The notes: generated from the letters alone by a model not told the origin. Shown: positions 21,764-30,680, counted from the first letter of the stretch. The stretch is 32,338 nucleotides of DNA from JACQNR01 sp964533045 (GCA_964533045.1 CAZHKT010000023.1:1-32338), one strand, 5' to 3'. A program made the numbers and translations.

Positions 21764-22717
21764 CTACACCTGCGCGTCCCAGGCGAGGCAGATCTGTTCG
21801 ATGGTATCAATCATGTTCTCGACTTCTTCCTGGGAGAGGCTGGCGACGGGATGGACGGACTTATTGCGGGTGGCCCAGATGCGGCGCAGCAGGGTTTTCT
21901 GCTCGAGGGTGATGTAGCCGTTCTGCTCCAGGCGGTCGAAGAGGATTTCGGCTGAACCCTTCACGCCCAGGCGCACGCCCAGCCGCCGGGCGACATCGCG
22001 CAGGCGTCGCTCATATTCCTCTCCGGCCACCTTGCCTGCCAGCTTGGGGTTCTCTTCAACCAGGATGCGCCCGAGCTCCAGCGGCCCGTATTTCTTGAAG
22101 AACGGCCGCAGGGCCTGGCCCACGCGGCGGCGCTGGATCCAGACGTCGGCGTCGAAGGCGGCGCGCGCCGCCTGGCTGTGCGGCGATTCGCTCTTGCCCC
22201 AGGTGAGTTCGTGAAACGTCCAGAGGGCGGTGGACGTGTCGGCGACTGAATCCAGGTGAAAGTGCTTTTGCCATTCGCGCAGTTCGTCGCAGAAGGCCAT
22301 GTAGAGTTCGATGGTGGTGGGGCGATGAATCTGGAGCAGATTGATGACCGGGGTGGAGAAGATGCCGAAGCGTTCGGGGTGGACGAAGCTCAGAACCAGC
22401 GAAGCGATGCCGATGTTGTGCACGACGGCGAGCAGACGCTCGGTCAGTTCGCGGTCGGAGGGAGCAGGCGCCAGGTAGAAATGGTTCTTCTTGAGCGCGG
22501 CGTCCAGGTCGCGTTCCGGCGGAGCCGCCCAGTAGCGCGCGAAGGGCGTGCGCGTCGGCTCGAAGAGTTTGAGCACGTCGCGCGCCACCAGCCAGCGCTT
22601 GCCGGCGCGCAATTGCTCGAAGTCGCGCTCCAGCGCCCCGAAGTTGTACGCCCGCCCGAACTTGGAACGGCAAACGTCCGGGAAACGAAGCAAGTAATCG
22701 CGCAGATCAAATCCCAT
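21764..22717 (-). CDS. Uncharacterised protein with C-terminal HEPN-like domain
   Basis: A 317-residue soluble protein. The C-terminal 90 residues (AGEEYERRLRDVARRLGVRL, EILFDRLEQNGYITLEQKTLLRRIWATRNKSVHPVA) match the pattern of DUF4145/HEPN helical domains, with the R-x4-H motif R284-N285-K-S-V-H289 carrying the polar residue after Arg that is typical of HEPN RNases. The N-terminal 200 residues (NFGALERDFEQLRAGKRWL, VHNIGIASLVLSFVHPERFG, IFSTPVINLLQIHRP) are not a family I recognise. It lies 84 nt downstream of a RecB/Cas4-like nuclease gene on the same strand and the two are probably co-transcribed. Whether the HEPN part cleaves RNA or only dimerises is unknown. Confidence 0.75.
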   Translation of the reverse strand: MGFDLRDYLLRFPDVCRSKFGRAYNFGALERDFEQLRAGKRWLVARDVLKLFEPTRTPFARYWAAPPERDLDAALKKNHFYLAPAPSDRELTERLLAVVHNIGIASLVLSFVHPERFGIFSTPVINLLQIHRPTTIELYMAFCDELREWQKHFHLDSVADTSTALWTFHELTWGKSESPHSQAARAAFDADVWIQRRRVGQALRPFFKKYGPLELGRILVEENPKLAGKVAGEEYERRLRDVARRLGVRLGVKGSAEILFDRLEQNGYITLEQKTLLRRIWATRNKSVHPVASLSQEEVENMIDTIEQICLAWDAQV

Positions 22718-22801
22718 GGGACAGGCTCATCCCCTTCCAGAGTGAGTTTGCGGCTCGTCCAGGATACGGCGGAGGGCGCCTGGGAGGCGAGACGCGGCTC
22801 A

Positions 22802-24004
22802 TTATTCCTCCCACCCTTCCTGCGAGGCACGGACCGTGATCACGGTGCTGGTGTCGCGGCTAACGAACGGCTGGATCTGGCCGAGATCGGAATCGGGCCA
22901 GAGACGGTCCTGTATCACCCGCTTGAGTTCAAACGCGTCCAGGCCCGCCACCTCGTCCCAGTGGCCCAGCCGACGAAGAAGGTCTTCCAGCTCCCGCCGT
23001 GCACCCTCGTTCTTGCCGGGCAGATGGATCTGTTCCTGGCTCCTGACGCGGACGCGCACCCCGTTGCCCGCCACGACGCTGAGGCCGTGCTGGCGGCAGA
23101 ACTCGGCGATGAGTTCCTTGAGCTGGTCGTAGCGGCGTTGGAGCGTCTCCAACTGGCGCTTGGTGTCGGCGATCTGGTTGGCGAGCTGGACCCCCTCGTC
23201 GGCGGCGAATTGTGCAGGAGGCAGGGCCAGCACGCTCACCACGTGTTTCCAGAGGGGGCAGACCGACTGGTACTCACACCAGTCGCACCACGCGCCTTGA
23301 CGGGGCTTGAAATCCGCCTCCTGCTCGATGCGGCGAATGGTTTCGATGGTCGCCTGCCTCAGCTCCTGAAGCTGATCCGCGCTCCGCGTGGAGCGCAGGG
23401 TCAGATCGCGGCCCACATAATGCCAGATCAGCTCCACCCGCTCGGCTTCCGGCCACTTCTCCTTCAGCCCGATCTGATAAAGCGCGAGCTGCCGATCCCG
23501 ATCCACGGATTCCTGGGAGGGCGGCGTGCCGCCCGTCTTGTAATCGTGGATCTCGAAGGTGCCGTCGGCGCGGCGGGCCGCGCGGTCAATATAGCCCGTC
23601 ATCCGGTACCGCCCCTCGTCGTCCAGAGGGAACATGAGTGGCAACTCCGTGGCCAGCGTCTGAGCCTGGTTGAAGGGATGGTTGCGCTCATAGTAGTGCC
23701 GGATGCACTTGGCGCCGTAATCGAAGTAGTGCTTCTCGGTGAAGCCCTCGCGCGTGATCTTGACTCCCGCGTTCCACTCCTTCTTCCAGGAGGAGGAGTA
23801 GTAATCGAGCAATTCATCGAGGGAGTTGAGCTTCTCGAGGTGAAGGTCGTTGTAGAGCTTCTCCAGCGTCTCGTGGACGCGGCTGCCAACAAACATCTCG
23901 ACCGTTTCCTCAACCGGCTTTTCGAGCTTGTCGATGTACTGGTACTTGTACTTGAGCGGGCAGGTTTCAAAGGTCTGAAGACGAGAGTGAGAATATACAC
24001 TCAT
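22802..24004 (-). CDS. PD-(D/E)XK nuclease with four-cysteine Fe-S site (RecB/Cas4-like)
   Basis: A 400-residue member of the PDDEXK_1 superfamily. The nuclease core has H44 (GSRVHETLEKL), D140 (GYIDRAARR), D154-Y-K156 (EIHDYKTGG) and Q172 with Y176 (RQLALYQ). Four cysteines, C15 (ETCPLKY) and C240, C243 and C249 (CDWCEYQSVC), have the split arrangement that holds a [4Fe-4S] cluster in AddB and Cas4 nucleases. A C-terminal 150 residues (coiled coil about 260-310, then RVRSQEQIHLPGK) is extra. No helicase, cas1 or cas2 is adjacent, so it is neither AddAB nor a CRISPR Cas4 locus. The start at 24004 has GGAGGT 7 nt upstream. Role is probably DNA repair or nucleic-acid processing; defence is possible given the HEPN-like neighbour. 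Confidence 0.85.
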   Translation of the reverse strand: MSVYSHSRLQTFETCPLKYKYQYIDKLEKPVEETVEMFVGSRVHETLEKLYNDLHLEKLNSLDELLDYYSSSWKKEWNAGVKITREGFTEKHYFDYGAKCIRHYYERNHPFNQAQTLATELPLMFPLDDEGRYRMTGYIDRAARRADGTFEIHDYKTGGTPPSQESVDRDRQLALYQIGLKEKWPEAERVELIWHYVGRDLTLRSTRSADQLQELRQATIETIRRIEQEADFKPRQGAWCDWCEYQSVCPLWKHVVSVLALPPAQFAADEGVQLANQIADTKRQLETLQRRYDQLKELIAEFCRQHGLSVVAGNGVRVRVRSQEQIHLPGKNEGARRELEDLLRRLGHWDEVAGLDAFELKRVIQDRLWPDSDLGQIQPFVSRDTSTVITVRASQEGWEE

Positions 24005-24076
24005 GCCGTTAACCTCCATTGGCCTGAGGCGGCGCTTCCGGGAACGAATCTTATCACTATCCCTGACAGAGCCGCA

Positions 24077-24188
24077 GGCTGGTTCGCCCCAGCCGAACTC
24101 TTGACGGCACTGGCCGAAAACGGCCAGGGCTGGCTTGGGGCAGCCAGGCAGCGGGCGGCAGGGTGGGAGGGGTTCCGCTCCCACTTTT
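24077..24188 (+). repeat. Series of four hairpins in the divergent intergenic region
   Basis: The 295-nt gap between the nuclease gene and the FecR gene contains in order GGCTGG/CCAGCC (24077-24094), the perfect CTGGCCG-AAAA-CGGCCAG (24110-24127), GGCTG/CAGCC (24128-24145) and GTGGGAG/CTCCCAC followed by TTTT (24163-24188). The last has the form of an intrinsic terminator on the plus strand although no plus-strand gene precedes it closely; it could attenuate the FecR-gene transcript. I saw no clear promoter hexamers. Confidence 0.55.
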
Positions 24189-24299
24189 CAACTCACAGAT
24201 AACACGACACTTAGATGCGTTCTAGGCAGATCGTTTGGACTCGAACTTGCCTTGTCCATGGGTGAGGCTCCCGCAGGACCGAGCCCGGGGAGGTGCGCC

Positions 24300-26765
24300 A
24301 TGAAACCGACAATGCGATGGACGGCATACGGAAGCGCGCTCTTGCTGGCACTGGCGATATTGGCTGCCGCGCCAGCTCGCGCCCAGCAGGGCGAGGATTC
24401 GGACACGGGCGTGGCGCGCATCAGTTTGCTTCGAGGCGACGTCTTCATGACGCGCGGCGACTCGGGCGACCGGGTGGAAGCCAAGATCAACATGCCGCTG
24501 GTGCGCGGCGACAAGATTTTCACCGACGAGAAGTCACAGACCGAGATCCAGCTCGACCACTCGAATATCATCCGGCTGGCGCCCAAGTCGGAGATCCGCA
24601 TTGCCGACCTGACGCGCAAGCAGATCCAGATTCAGGTGGCGCAGGGCCTGGTGAACTACACGGTCTTCAAGACCAACGAGGCGGAGGTCGAAATTGACAC
24701 GCCCAACATGGCGGTGCGCCCCGTTAAGGAAGGCTTCTACCGCATTCAGGTGACGTCGCCCACCGAGACCTCGCTGATTGTGCGCAAGGGCGACGCCGAT
24801 GTGACCACGCCGGAAGGCACGGCGCGCGTGGAGGAAGGCCGCATCATCATGGTGCGCGGCGCGGAGAATCCCGAGTACCAGATCGCCAAGGCGCCGGCGC
24901 GCGACGACTGGGATAAGTGGAATAAGGACCGCGACAAGGTGGTCCAGGAAGCCCGCAGCTACAAGTACGCCAACCGTTATTACACCGGTGCGCACGACCT
25001 GGACCGGCACGGCCGCTGGGTTTATGTGCCGGACTACGGGGATTGGTGCTGGACGCCCTACGTCAACGCTGGATGGATCCCCTACCACTATGGCTACTGG
25101 GGCTGGGCGCCGTACTGGGGCTGGACGTGGATCTCCTACGAGCCCTGGGGCTGGGCGCCGTATCACTACGGTCGGTGGTTCTACTGGGGCAGCGCCTGGT
25201 ACTGGTGGCCGGGACATCGCTACTACGGCTATCGCCCGCTGTGGGGACCGGGGTGGGTTTCGTTCGTGGGCTTTGGGTTCGGCGGCCACAACTGGGGTTT
25301 CGGATTCGGGTACGGCTATAGCTCAATCGGCTGGTGCCCGCTGGGACCCTATGACCGTTACTACCCCTGGTGGGGGCGGCATAACTCTTACAAGGTGGTG
25401 AACATCACCAACATTACGAACATCAACAACGGGACCATCATCAACCGCGGCGGACGCGGGCACGGCGGCTTCGGCCGGGACGGCTACTCCTCCAACCTGG
25501 AGGCGGCGCTGACCAATTCACGCGTGCGAGGCGCTATCACCCGGATTGCAACCGATGACTTCATGCGCGGCAATTTTTCGCGCGCGCAACGCGGCATTGA
25601 TGCCAACACCTTGCGCGAAGGGCAGTTGGTCCAGGGGCGGATTCCGGTAGCCCCTACCCGCGAAACGCTGCGCCCCACGGACCGGATGACCCGGGCCAGT
25701 TTTTCCGGCACCAGTGACCGGTTCTTCTCGCGCCGTGAGGCTCCCGCGGTCAGCCGTTCGTTCAGTCAGCAGGCGGGCGCCGTGCAGGAAATGATGCGCA
25801 CCTACAACCCCTTGGGAGGTGCCGCCCGCCGCGAAGCGGGAGAGGTAGTGGCGGCCGGCCGAGGCTTCGGCAATTCTTCGGCGACGACGCCGGGCACAGT
25901 CCGCGATCGAGGCGCGGACGCTACGCCGGAAGCGCGCGGCACGAGCCAGCCGGGCTGGCGCGGCTTTGGTCGGACGGACGGTGAACTGGCGCAGCGTGGG
26001 GCGCAGGGGGCGAAGCCGGCGGGCCAGGCCGGTCAGCCTGCGCAGGGTACGCCGGCCACGGAGCGGAACTGGCGGCGGTTCGGGACCGGACAGCCGCGAG
26101 TGGATCCCGCCCGCCCGACGACGACGGGGACGGAGGCAGCCGCTCCGGCAGGCCAGGCGCGCGGCGGCGAAATGCCCGCACCTCGGATCGAGGGCGGCAA
26201 CCGGCAGGAAGGCAGAAGCGATGCCGCGGCTCCCTCGACGGGTGGCTGGCGGCGATTCGGCAATCGCTCGGGGAACGCGGGCGGCAGCGACCGTCGGGCG
26301 CTCGATATTCGCAAGCCGATTACCACCGAACGCGGCCTGTCGGGCGGCGGACGCTTCGGGCAAAGCGGCGCGGCCGCGCCTCGGGGCTTCGAGCGACGCG
26401 GGCCGACGGGCGAGCCGGGCGGAAATTCCTCGGCGCCGCGCCGCTTTGAGCGCAGCGCCCCCTCAGGCGGATTTGGCGGCGGCGACCCCCGGAGGTTTGA
26501 GCGGAGCGTTCCTTCCGGAGGCTCGGGCGGATTTGGCGGCTCGACGCCACGAACCTTTGAGCGGATCTCGCCGTCTGGCGGCTCCGGCGGCGGTAATCGC
26601 GGCTGGTCGGCGCCTTCGGGCGGATTCGGTGGCGGTGCGGGCACGGGCCGAGGCGGTTGGTCGGCACCCTCCGGCGGCGGCCGGTCCGCTCCCTCGGGCG
26701 GGGGTGGGCGCAGCGCTCCTTCCGGCGGGCGCGGACACAGCGGCGGCCCGTCCGGCCGGCGCTAG
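24300..26765 (+). CDS. FecR-domain protein with aromatic-rich DUF6600-type region and Gly/Arg/Pro/Ser tail
   Basis: An 821-residue exported protein. Signal peptide about 1-28 (ending PARAQ). A FecR-like beta domain covers about 35-200: VARISLLRGDVFMTRGDSGD, LVRGDKIFTDEKSQTEIQLD and VRKGDADVTTPEG. Residues about 220-370 form an extraordinary Trp/Tyr/Gly region (GRWVYVPDYGDWCWTPYVN, YWGWAPYWGWTWISYEPWG) matching the DUF6600 type common in acidobacteria, then an Asn/Ile stretch (NITNITNINNGT). The last 350 residues are low-complexity with imperfect repeats. GGGGAGGT lies 6-7 nt before ATG 24300, chosen over an earlier in-frame start because it begins the signal peptide. It has no sigma factor or TonB receptor beside it, so it is not a classical anti-sigma FecR. 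A structural envelope or surface role is inference. Confidence 0.88.
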   Translation: MKPTMRWTAYGSALLLALAILAAAPARAQQGEDSDTGVARISLLRGDVFMTRGDSGDRVEAKINMPLVRGDKIFTDEKSQTEIQLDHSNIIRLAPKSEIRIADLTRKQIQIQVAQGLVNYTVFKTNEAEVEIDTPNMAVRPVKEGFYRIQVTSPTETSLIVRKGDADVTTPEGTARVEEGRIIMVRGAENPEYQIAKAPARDDWDKWNKDRDKVVQEARSYKYANRYYTGAHDLDRHGRWVYVPDYGDWCWTPYVNAGWIPYHYGYWGWAPYWGWTWISYEPWGWAPYHYGRWFYWGSAWYWWPGHRYYGYRPLWGPGWVSFVGFGFGGHNWGFGFGYGYSSIGWCPLGPYDRYYPWWGRHNSYKVVNITNITNINNGTIINRGGRGHGGFGRDGYSSNLEAALTNSRVRGAITRIATDDFMRGNFSRAQRGIDANTLREGQLVQGRIPVAPTRETLRPTDRMTRASFSGTSDRFFSRREAPAVSRSFSQQAGAVQEMMRTYNPLGGAARREAGEVVAAGRGFGNSSATTPGTVRDRGADATPEARGTSQPGWRGFGRTDGELAQRGAQGAKPAGQAGQPAQGTPATERNWRRFGTGQPRVDPARPTTTGTEAAAPAGQARGGEMPAPRIEGGNRQEGRSDAAAPSTGGWRRFGNRSGNAGGSDRRALDIRKPITTERGLSGGGRFGQSGAAAPRGFERRGPTGEPGGNSSAPRRFERSAPSGGFGGGDPRRFERSVPSGGSGGFGGSTPRTFERISPSGGSGGGNRGWSAPSGGFGGGAGTGRGGWSAPSGGGRSAPSGGGGRSAPSGGRGHSGGPSGRR
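26439..26582 (+). repeat. Imperfect 33-nt coding repeats (RxFERSxPSGG)
   Basis: Three copies begin at 26439, 26490 and 26550, encoding RRFERSAPSGG, RRFERSVPSGG and RTFERISPSGG, with glycine-rich linkers. Shorter SAPSGG units continue to the end of the gene. They look like slippage or unequal-recombination products and may vary in number between strains. Confidence 0.75.
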
Positions 26766-26787
26766 ACTCATTCCAAATTCCTAACGG

Positions 26788-26820
26788 CGGCGGGCGGCGA
26801 CGCCCGTCGGCCTTCTTTTT
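26788..26820 (+). terminator. Intrinsic terminator after the FecR/DUF6600 gene
   Basis: GGCGGGCG (26789-26796), loop GCGA, then CGCCCGTC (26801-26808) give an 8-bp stem with one G-T pair, followed by GGCCTTCTTTTT. It lies 23 nt after the stop codon. Confidence 0.75.
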
Positions 26821-26909
26821 CCGTCTTGGATCGGCAACTTCCGTGAGACCCTCGCCGGTTGAAACCCGGGATTGGGCAGGCCCCATATCCGAGGTTGCCT
26901 CCTCCCTGC

Positions 26910-26915
26910 TATAAT
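26910..26915 (+). promoter_or_regulatory. Probable -10 box of the ABC exporter-lpxB operon
   Basis: TATAAT preceded by TGC, 50 nt upstream of ATG 26966. No -35 hexamer is visible at the usual distance (26887-26892 reads ATCCGA). Confidence 0.55.
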
Positions 26916-26965
26916 TTCTTTTTCGACATTCCCCATAAGGGCTTCACTGGCGGGCGCCGCCCCGC

Positions 26966-28717
26966 ATGTGCATGTTCAAGCGACTACTCCCGCTCAAACC
27001 GTACTTGGCGCGCTACAAGCGGCGTTACGTTTTGGGCTTTCTCTGCCTGATCGTGGCGCAGGGCGTGGGCATCACGCCGCCGCTGATCATCAAGGCGGGG
27101 ATTGACGCGCTCTCGCAAGGCGTCACGCGCCGCGGACTGCTGATGTACGCAGGCGGGCTGCTGGGCGTGGCACTGGTCAAGGCAGTCTTCCAGTTCTGGC
27201 AGCGCTGGATCCTGATCGGCATCTCCCGCGACGTGGAGTACGACCTGCGCAACGATCTCTTCCGCCACCTGATGCGGCTCTCGGCGCGCTACTACACCCA
27301 GACGCCCACCGGCGACCTGATGTCGAAGCTTACCAACGATCTGAACGCGGTGCGCAACCTGGTGGGGCCGGGCATCATGTATTCGGCGAGCACGGTAACG
27401 CTGGGCGTGGCCACGGTCAGCATCATGCTTTCGCTTGACTGGCGGCTGACGCTGATCGCACTGGCGCCCATGCCGCTGGTTTCCGCCGCCGTCAAGATCT
27501 TCGGGCGGCAGATTCACGACCGCTTCGAGGAGATTCAGGAGATGTACTCGCGCCTGACAGAGAAAGTGCGCGAAAACCTCGCCGGCGTGCGCGTCATCCG
27601 CGCCTTCACCCAGGAGGAGGCCGAAAGGGCGGCGTTCGAGCGCATGAATCAGGAATTCGTGCGCAAGAACCGCGGCCTGATCTGGATTACCAGCTCGATG
27701 TGGCCGGCCATGGGGCTCATCTTCGGGCTGACTTTCCTGCTTATCATGATCGTGGGCGGCGGCCATGTGCTCTCCGGCAAGATTTCGGTGGGGACTTTTG
27801 CCGCCTTCAATGTGTACGTCTTTTATCTCATCTGGCCGATCATCGCGGTGGGCTGGGTGATGAATCTGCTGGAGCGCGGCCTGGCTTCGCTTGGGCGGCT
27901 GAACCAGATCTTCGAGGCGCAGCCCGAGATCACCGATGCGGAGGTTCCGGCCCGGCCCGTGACGTCACTGCGCGGTGAGATTGAGTTCCGCCATCTCAGC
28001 TTCAGCTACGACGGGCGGCCCGTCCTGAAGGATGTAAACCTTCGGATTCCCGCCGGAAGGACCGTGGCCATCGTGGGCGCGACGGGCTCGGGCAAGTCCA
28101 CCCTGGTGAGCCTGGTGGCGCGGCTCTACGACGCGCCGCCCGGCACGGTGCGGATCGACGGCGTGCCCATCCGCCAGATTCCGCTCCACGTCCTCCGCTC
28201 TCACATCGGCTTCGTGCCGCAGGAGACGTTTCTGTTCAGTGAAACCATCCGCGAGAACATCCGGTTCGGCGTGCTGGACGCGCGTGATGCCGACGTCGAA
28301 CGTGCGGCCGAGATTTCGAACATCCTGCCCGAAATTCAAGGTTTCCCCCGCGGCTTCGACACGATGGTGGGTGAGCGCGGCCTGACGCTCTCCGGCGGAC
28401 AAAAGCAACGCACCGCCATCTCGCGCGCCGTGATTCGCGATCCGCGCATACTGATTCTCGACGACGCGCTCTCCAGCGTGGATACCTACACCGAAGAACG
28501 CATCCTGCGGCACCTGACCGAGGTGATGGCCGGCCGCACCACGCTGCTCATCTCGCACCGCGTCTCAACCATCCGCAACGCGGACGAGATCGTCGTCCTG
28601 CACGACGGCGCCATCGTCGAACGCGGGAAACACGAGGACTTGCTGGCGCTCGATGGTTATTACGCCGAGCTGTACAACAAGCAGTTGATGGAAGAAGCGC
28701 TGGAGCAGGAAGCGTGA
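26966..28717 (+). CDS. ABC exporter half-transporter, degenerate-site subunit
   Basis: A 583-residue type IV exporter: six transmembrane helices (about 1-310) fused to an ATPase domain (about 330-583). Walker A is GATGSGKST (371-379), the Q loop region is FVPQETFLF, the signature is LSGGQ (475-479), and the H loop is ISHRVSTIRNAD. The Walker B end is ILDDALSSVD: the catalytic glutamate position is D500. Glu-to-Asp here is characteristic of the degenerate subunit in heterodimeric exporters. It is followed 82 nt later by a second half-transporter with the complementary pattern, so the two probably pair. Either of the two ATG codons at 26966 and 26972 may be used; neither has a good Shine-Dalgarno. 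Substrate may be a lipid, peptide or drug. Confidence 0.93.
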   Translation: MCMFKRLLPLKPYLARYKRRYVLGFLCLIVAQGVGITPPLIIKAGIDALSQGVTRRGLLMYAGGLLGVALVKAVFQFWQRWILIGISRDVEYDLRNDLFRHLMRLSARYYTQTPTGDLMSKLTNDLNAVRNLVGPGIMYSASTVTLGVATVSIMLSLDWRLTLIALAPMPLVSAAVKIFGRQIHDRFEEIQEMYSRLTEKVRENLAGVRVIRAFTQEEAERAAFERMNQEFVRKNRGLIWITSSMWPAMGLIFGLTFLLIMIVGGGHVLSGKISVGTFAAFNVYVFYLIWPIIAVGWVMNLLERGLASLGRLNQIFEAQPEITDAEVPARPVTSLRGEIEFRHLSFSYDGRPVLKDVNLRIPAGRTVAIVGATGSGKSTLVSLVARLYDAPPGTVRIDGVPIRQIPLHVLRSHIGFVPQETFLFSETIRENIRFGVLDARDADVERAAEISNILPEIQGFPRGFDTMVGERGLTLSGGQKQRTAISRAVIRDPRILILDDALSSVDTYTEERILRHLTEVMAGRTTLLISHRVSTIRNADEIVVLHDGAIVERGKHEDLLALDGYYAELYNKQLMEEALEQEA

Positions 28718-28799
28718 AGGGGAATCCGGAGTTCAGAATGCTGATTCGAAAATGCGTGTCTGCCGGGTGCTGAGCGCCGAAGGCTGACAGCAGCGAGCT

Positions 28800-30680
28800 A
28801 TGCCCGATAGCATCCACGAAGAAGAAGTCCTCGGCAAAGCGTACGACGGCCGGCTGATGCGGCGGCTGATGGCCTACCTGCGTCCCTACTGGTTCGTGAC
28901 GGCGGCGGCGCTCGGGGCAATTCTGCTCTACGGCGTCTTGCAGGCGGTGCCGCCCTACCTGCTCAAGCTGCTGGTGGACCGTTACCTGGATCCGACGGGC
29001 CAGGCCCACACCCCGGCGATTCTCGACCGCTTCCTGAGCCACGATCCGGCGACCGGAATCCTGCAACTGGCGCTCGTGCTGTTTCTTCCCGTCGCCTTGC
29101 TGACCTTCCTGCTTGAATTCGGACAGTCCTTTGCCATGCAGATGGTGGGACAGCGCGTGATGTTCGACCTGCGCAAGCAGCTCTTCGACCACCTGCAACG
29201 GCTGGAGGTGGGGTACTTCGACCGCAACCCGGTGGGCCGCCTGGTGACGCGCGTCACCACCGACGTGGACGTGCTCAACGACCTCTTCGCCTCGGGGGTG
29301 GTGGCCATCTTCGGCGACATCTTCTCCCTCGCCAGCATCATGGTGGTGATGCTGAGCATTAACTGGAAGCTGGCGCTGCTCACCTTCGCCGTACTGCCGC
29401 TGATTGCGGTCGTCACTGCGATGTTCCGGCGCTTCGTGCGCGATTCCTACCGGCGCATTCGCACGGCGATTGCGCGCATCAACGCCTATCTGCAGGAGCA
29501 CATCACGGGCATGGCGGTGCTCCAGCTCTTCAATCGCGAGAAGCGGAGCTTCGAGGAGTTCGAGAAGATCAACCGTGCGCACATGGAGGCTTACAAGGAT
29601 TCCATCCTCGCCTACGGGCTCTTCTACCCCGCGGTGGAAGTGCTGGGGGTGCTGGCGGCGGCCATCATCCTCTATCAAGGCGGCGTTATGACCCTGACCG
29701 GGGCGGTGACGGTTGGCACCGCGATTGCGTTCATCCAGTACGCACAGCGCTTCTTTCGGCCTATCCAGGACCTGAGCGACAAGTACAACGTGTTGCAGTC
29801 GGCGATGGCCAGCGCCGAGCGCATTTTCAAACTGCTCGATACGCCGGTGACAATCAGCGATCCGCCCTCCCCTGTGCCCCTCGCTGAGCCGCGGGGACGC
29901 ATCGAGTTCCGCGGGGTCGGCTTTGCCTACCGCGACGGTCACAAGGTGATTGAGAACGTCTCCTTCCAGGTTGACCCGGGCGAAACCGTCGCCGTGGTGG
30001 GCCACACCGGCGCGGGCAAGACGACGCTGACCAACCTCCTGATGCGCTTCTACGACGTGCAGGAAGGAGAGATTCTGTTCGAGGGGGTGAATATCCGCCG
30101 CCTGCGTCTGCACGATCTGCGAAGGAATTTCGGCTTGGTGCTGCAGGACCCATTTCTGTTCACAGGGACTATTTCGAGCAACATCCGCCTGGGCACGGAC
30201 GGGATTTCGACCGAGCGCCTGCGCGAGGCGGCGCGCCAGGTCAATCTTCTCGATTTCATCGAATCGCTTCCCGGCAAGTTGGAGGAGCCGGTGAAAGAGC
30301 GCGGCGCGACGCTCTCCGTCGGCCAGAAGCAGTTGCTGTCGTTCGCCCGCGCCCTGGCCCATGATCCGCGCGTGCTGGTGCTGGACGAAGCCACGTCGAG
30401 CGTGGACCCGGAAACCGAAGCACTCATCCGCGAGGCGCTGCGCCGCTTGCTCGAGGGCCGCACCTCACTGGTGATCGCGCACCGGCTTTCGACCATTCAG
30501 AATGCATCCAAGATCGTGGTCATGCACAAGGGCCACGTGCGCGAGGTGGGCACGCACCAGGAACTTCTCGAAAAGCGCGGCATCTATTACAAGCTTTACC
30601 AGCTACAGTACAGGGACCAGGAAGCCCTGGCGGCGGCGCGCAACCCCGCTGCCACGCAGTCATCGGGTCATGCCCAATAA
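28800..30680 (+). CDS. ABC exporter half-transporter, consensus-Walker B subunit
   Basis: A 626-residue half-transporter with six membrane helices (about 20-330; a 40-residue N-terminal region and extra loop around PTGQAHTPAILDRF) and an ATPase domain. Walker A is GHTGAGKTT (401-409), the Q loop region is LVLQDPFLF, Walker B is LVLDEATSSVD with catalytic E530, and the H loop is IAHRLSTIQ. The signature is LSVGQ (505-509) in place of LSGGQ. In a dimer with the upstream subunit, the site made from its D500 and this LSVGQ would be degenerate and the site made from E530 and the partner LSGGQ would be active. The stop overlaps the lpxB start by 11 nt. MsbA-like lipid transport is suggested by lpxB but not shown. 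Confidence 0.93.
   Translation: MPDSIHEEEVLGKAYDGRLMRRLMAYLRPYWFVTAAALGAILLYGVLQAVPPYLLKLLVDRYLDPTGQAHTPAILDRFLSHDPATGILQLALVLFLPVALLTFLLEFGQSFAMQMVGQRVMFDLRKQLFDHLQRLEVGYFDRNPVGRLVTRVTTDVDVLNDLFASGVVAIFGDIFSLASIMVVMLSINWKLALLTFAVLPLIAVVTAMFRRFVRDSYRRIRTAIARINAYLQEHITGMAVLQLFNREKRSFEEFEKINRAHMEAYKDSILAYGLFYPAVEVLGVLAAAIILYQGGVMTLTGAVTVGTAIAFIQYAQRFFRPIQDLSDKYNVLQSAMASAERIFKLLDTPVTISDPPSPVPLAEPRGRIEFRGVGFAYRDGHKVIENVSFQVDPGETVAVVGHTGAGKTTLTNLLMRFYDVQEGEILFEGVNIRRLRLHDLRRNFGLVLQDPFLFTGTISSNIRLGTDGISTERLREAARQVNLLDFIESLPGKLEEPVKERGATLSVGQKQLLSFARALAHDPRVLVLDEATSSVDPETEALIREALRRLLEGRTSLVIAHRLSTIQNASKIVVMHKGHVREVGTHQELLEKRGIYYKLYQLQYRDQEALAAARNPAATQSSGHAQ

Noticed and set aside
22802..24004. CRISPR Cas4 or AddB
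   Set aside because: No CRISPR array, cas1/cas2 or AddA helicase is nearby, and the protein lacks a helicase-like N-terminal region.
24300..26765. Iron-responsive FecR anti-sigma regulator
   Set aside because: There is a cleavable signal peptide with no cytoplasmic anti-sigma segment, no ECF sigma gene and no TonB receptor adjacent.
28548..30362. 604-codon minus-strand open frame opposite the second ABC gene
   Set aside because: Its translation is His/Arg/Gln-rich with no family motif, and the plus strand encodes an unmistakable ABC exporter. It is a GC-codon-bias shadow; the same applies to the 437-codon frame inside rtcB and the 473-codon frame opposite ffh.
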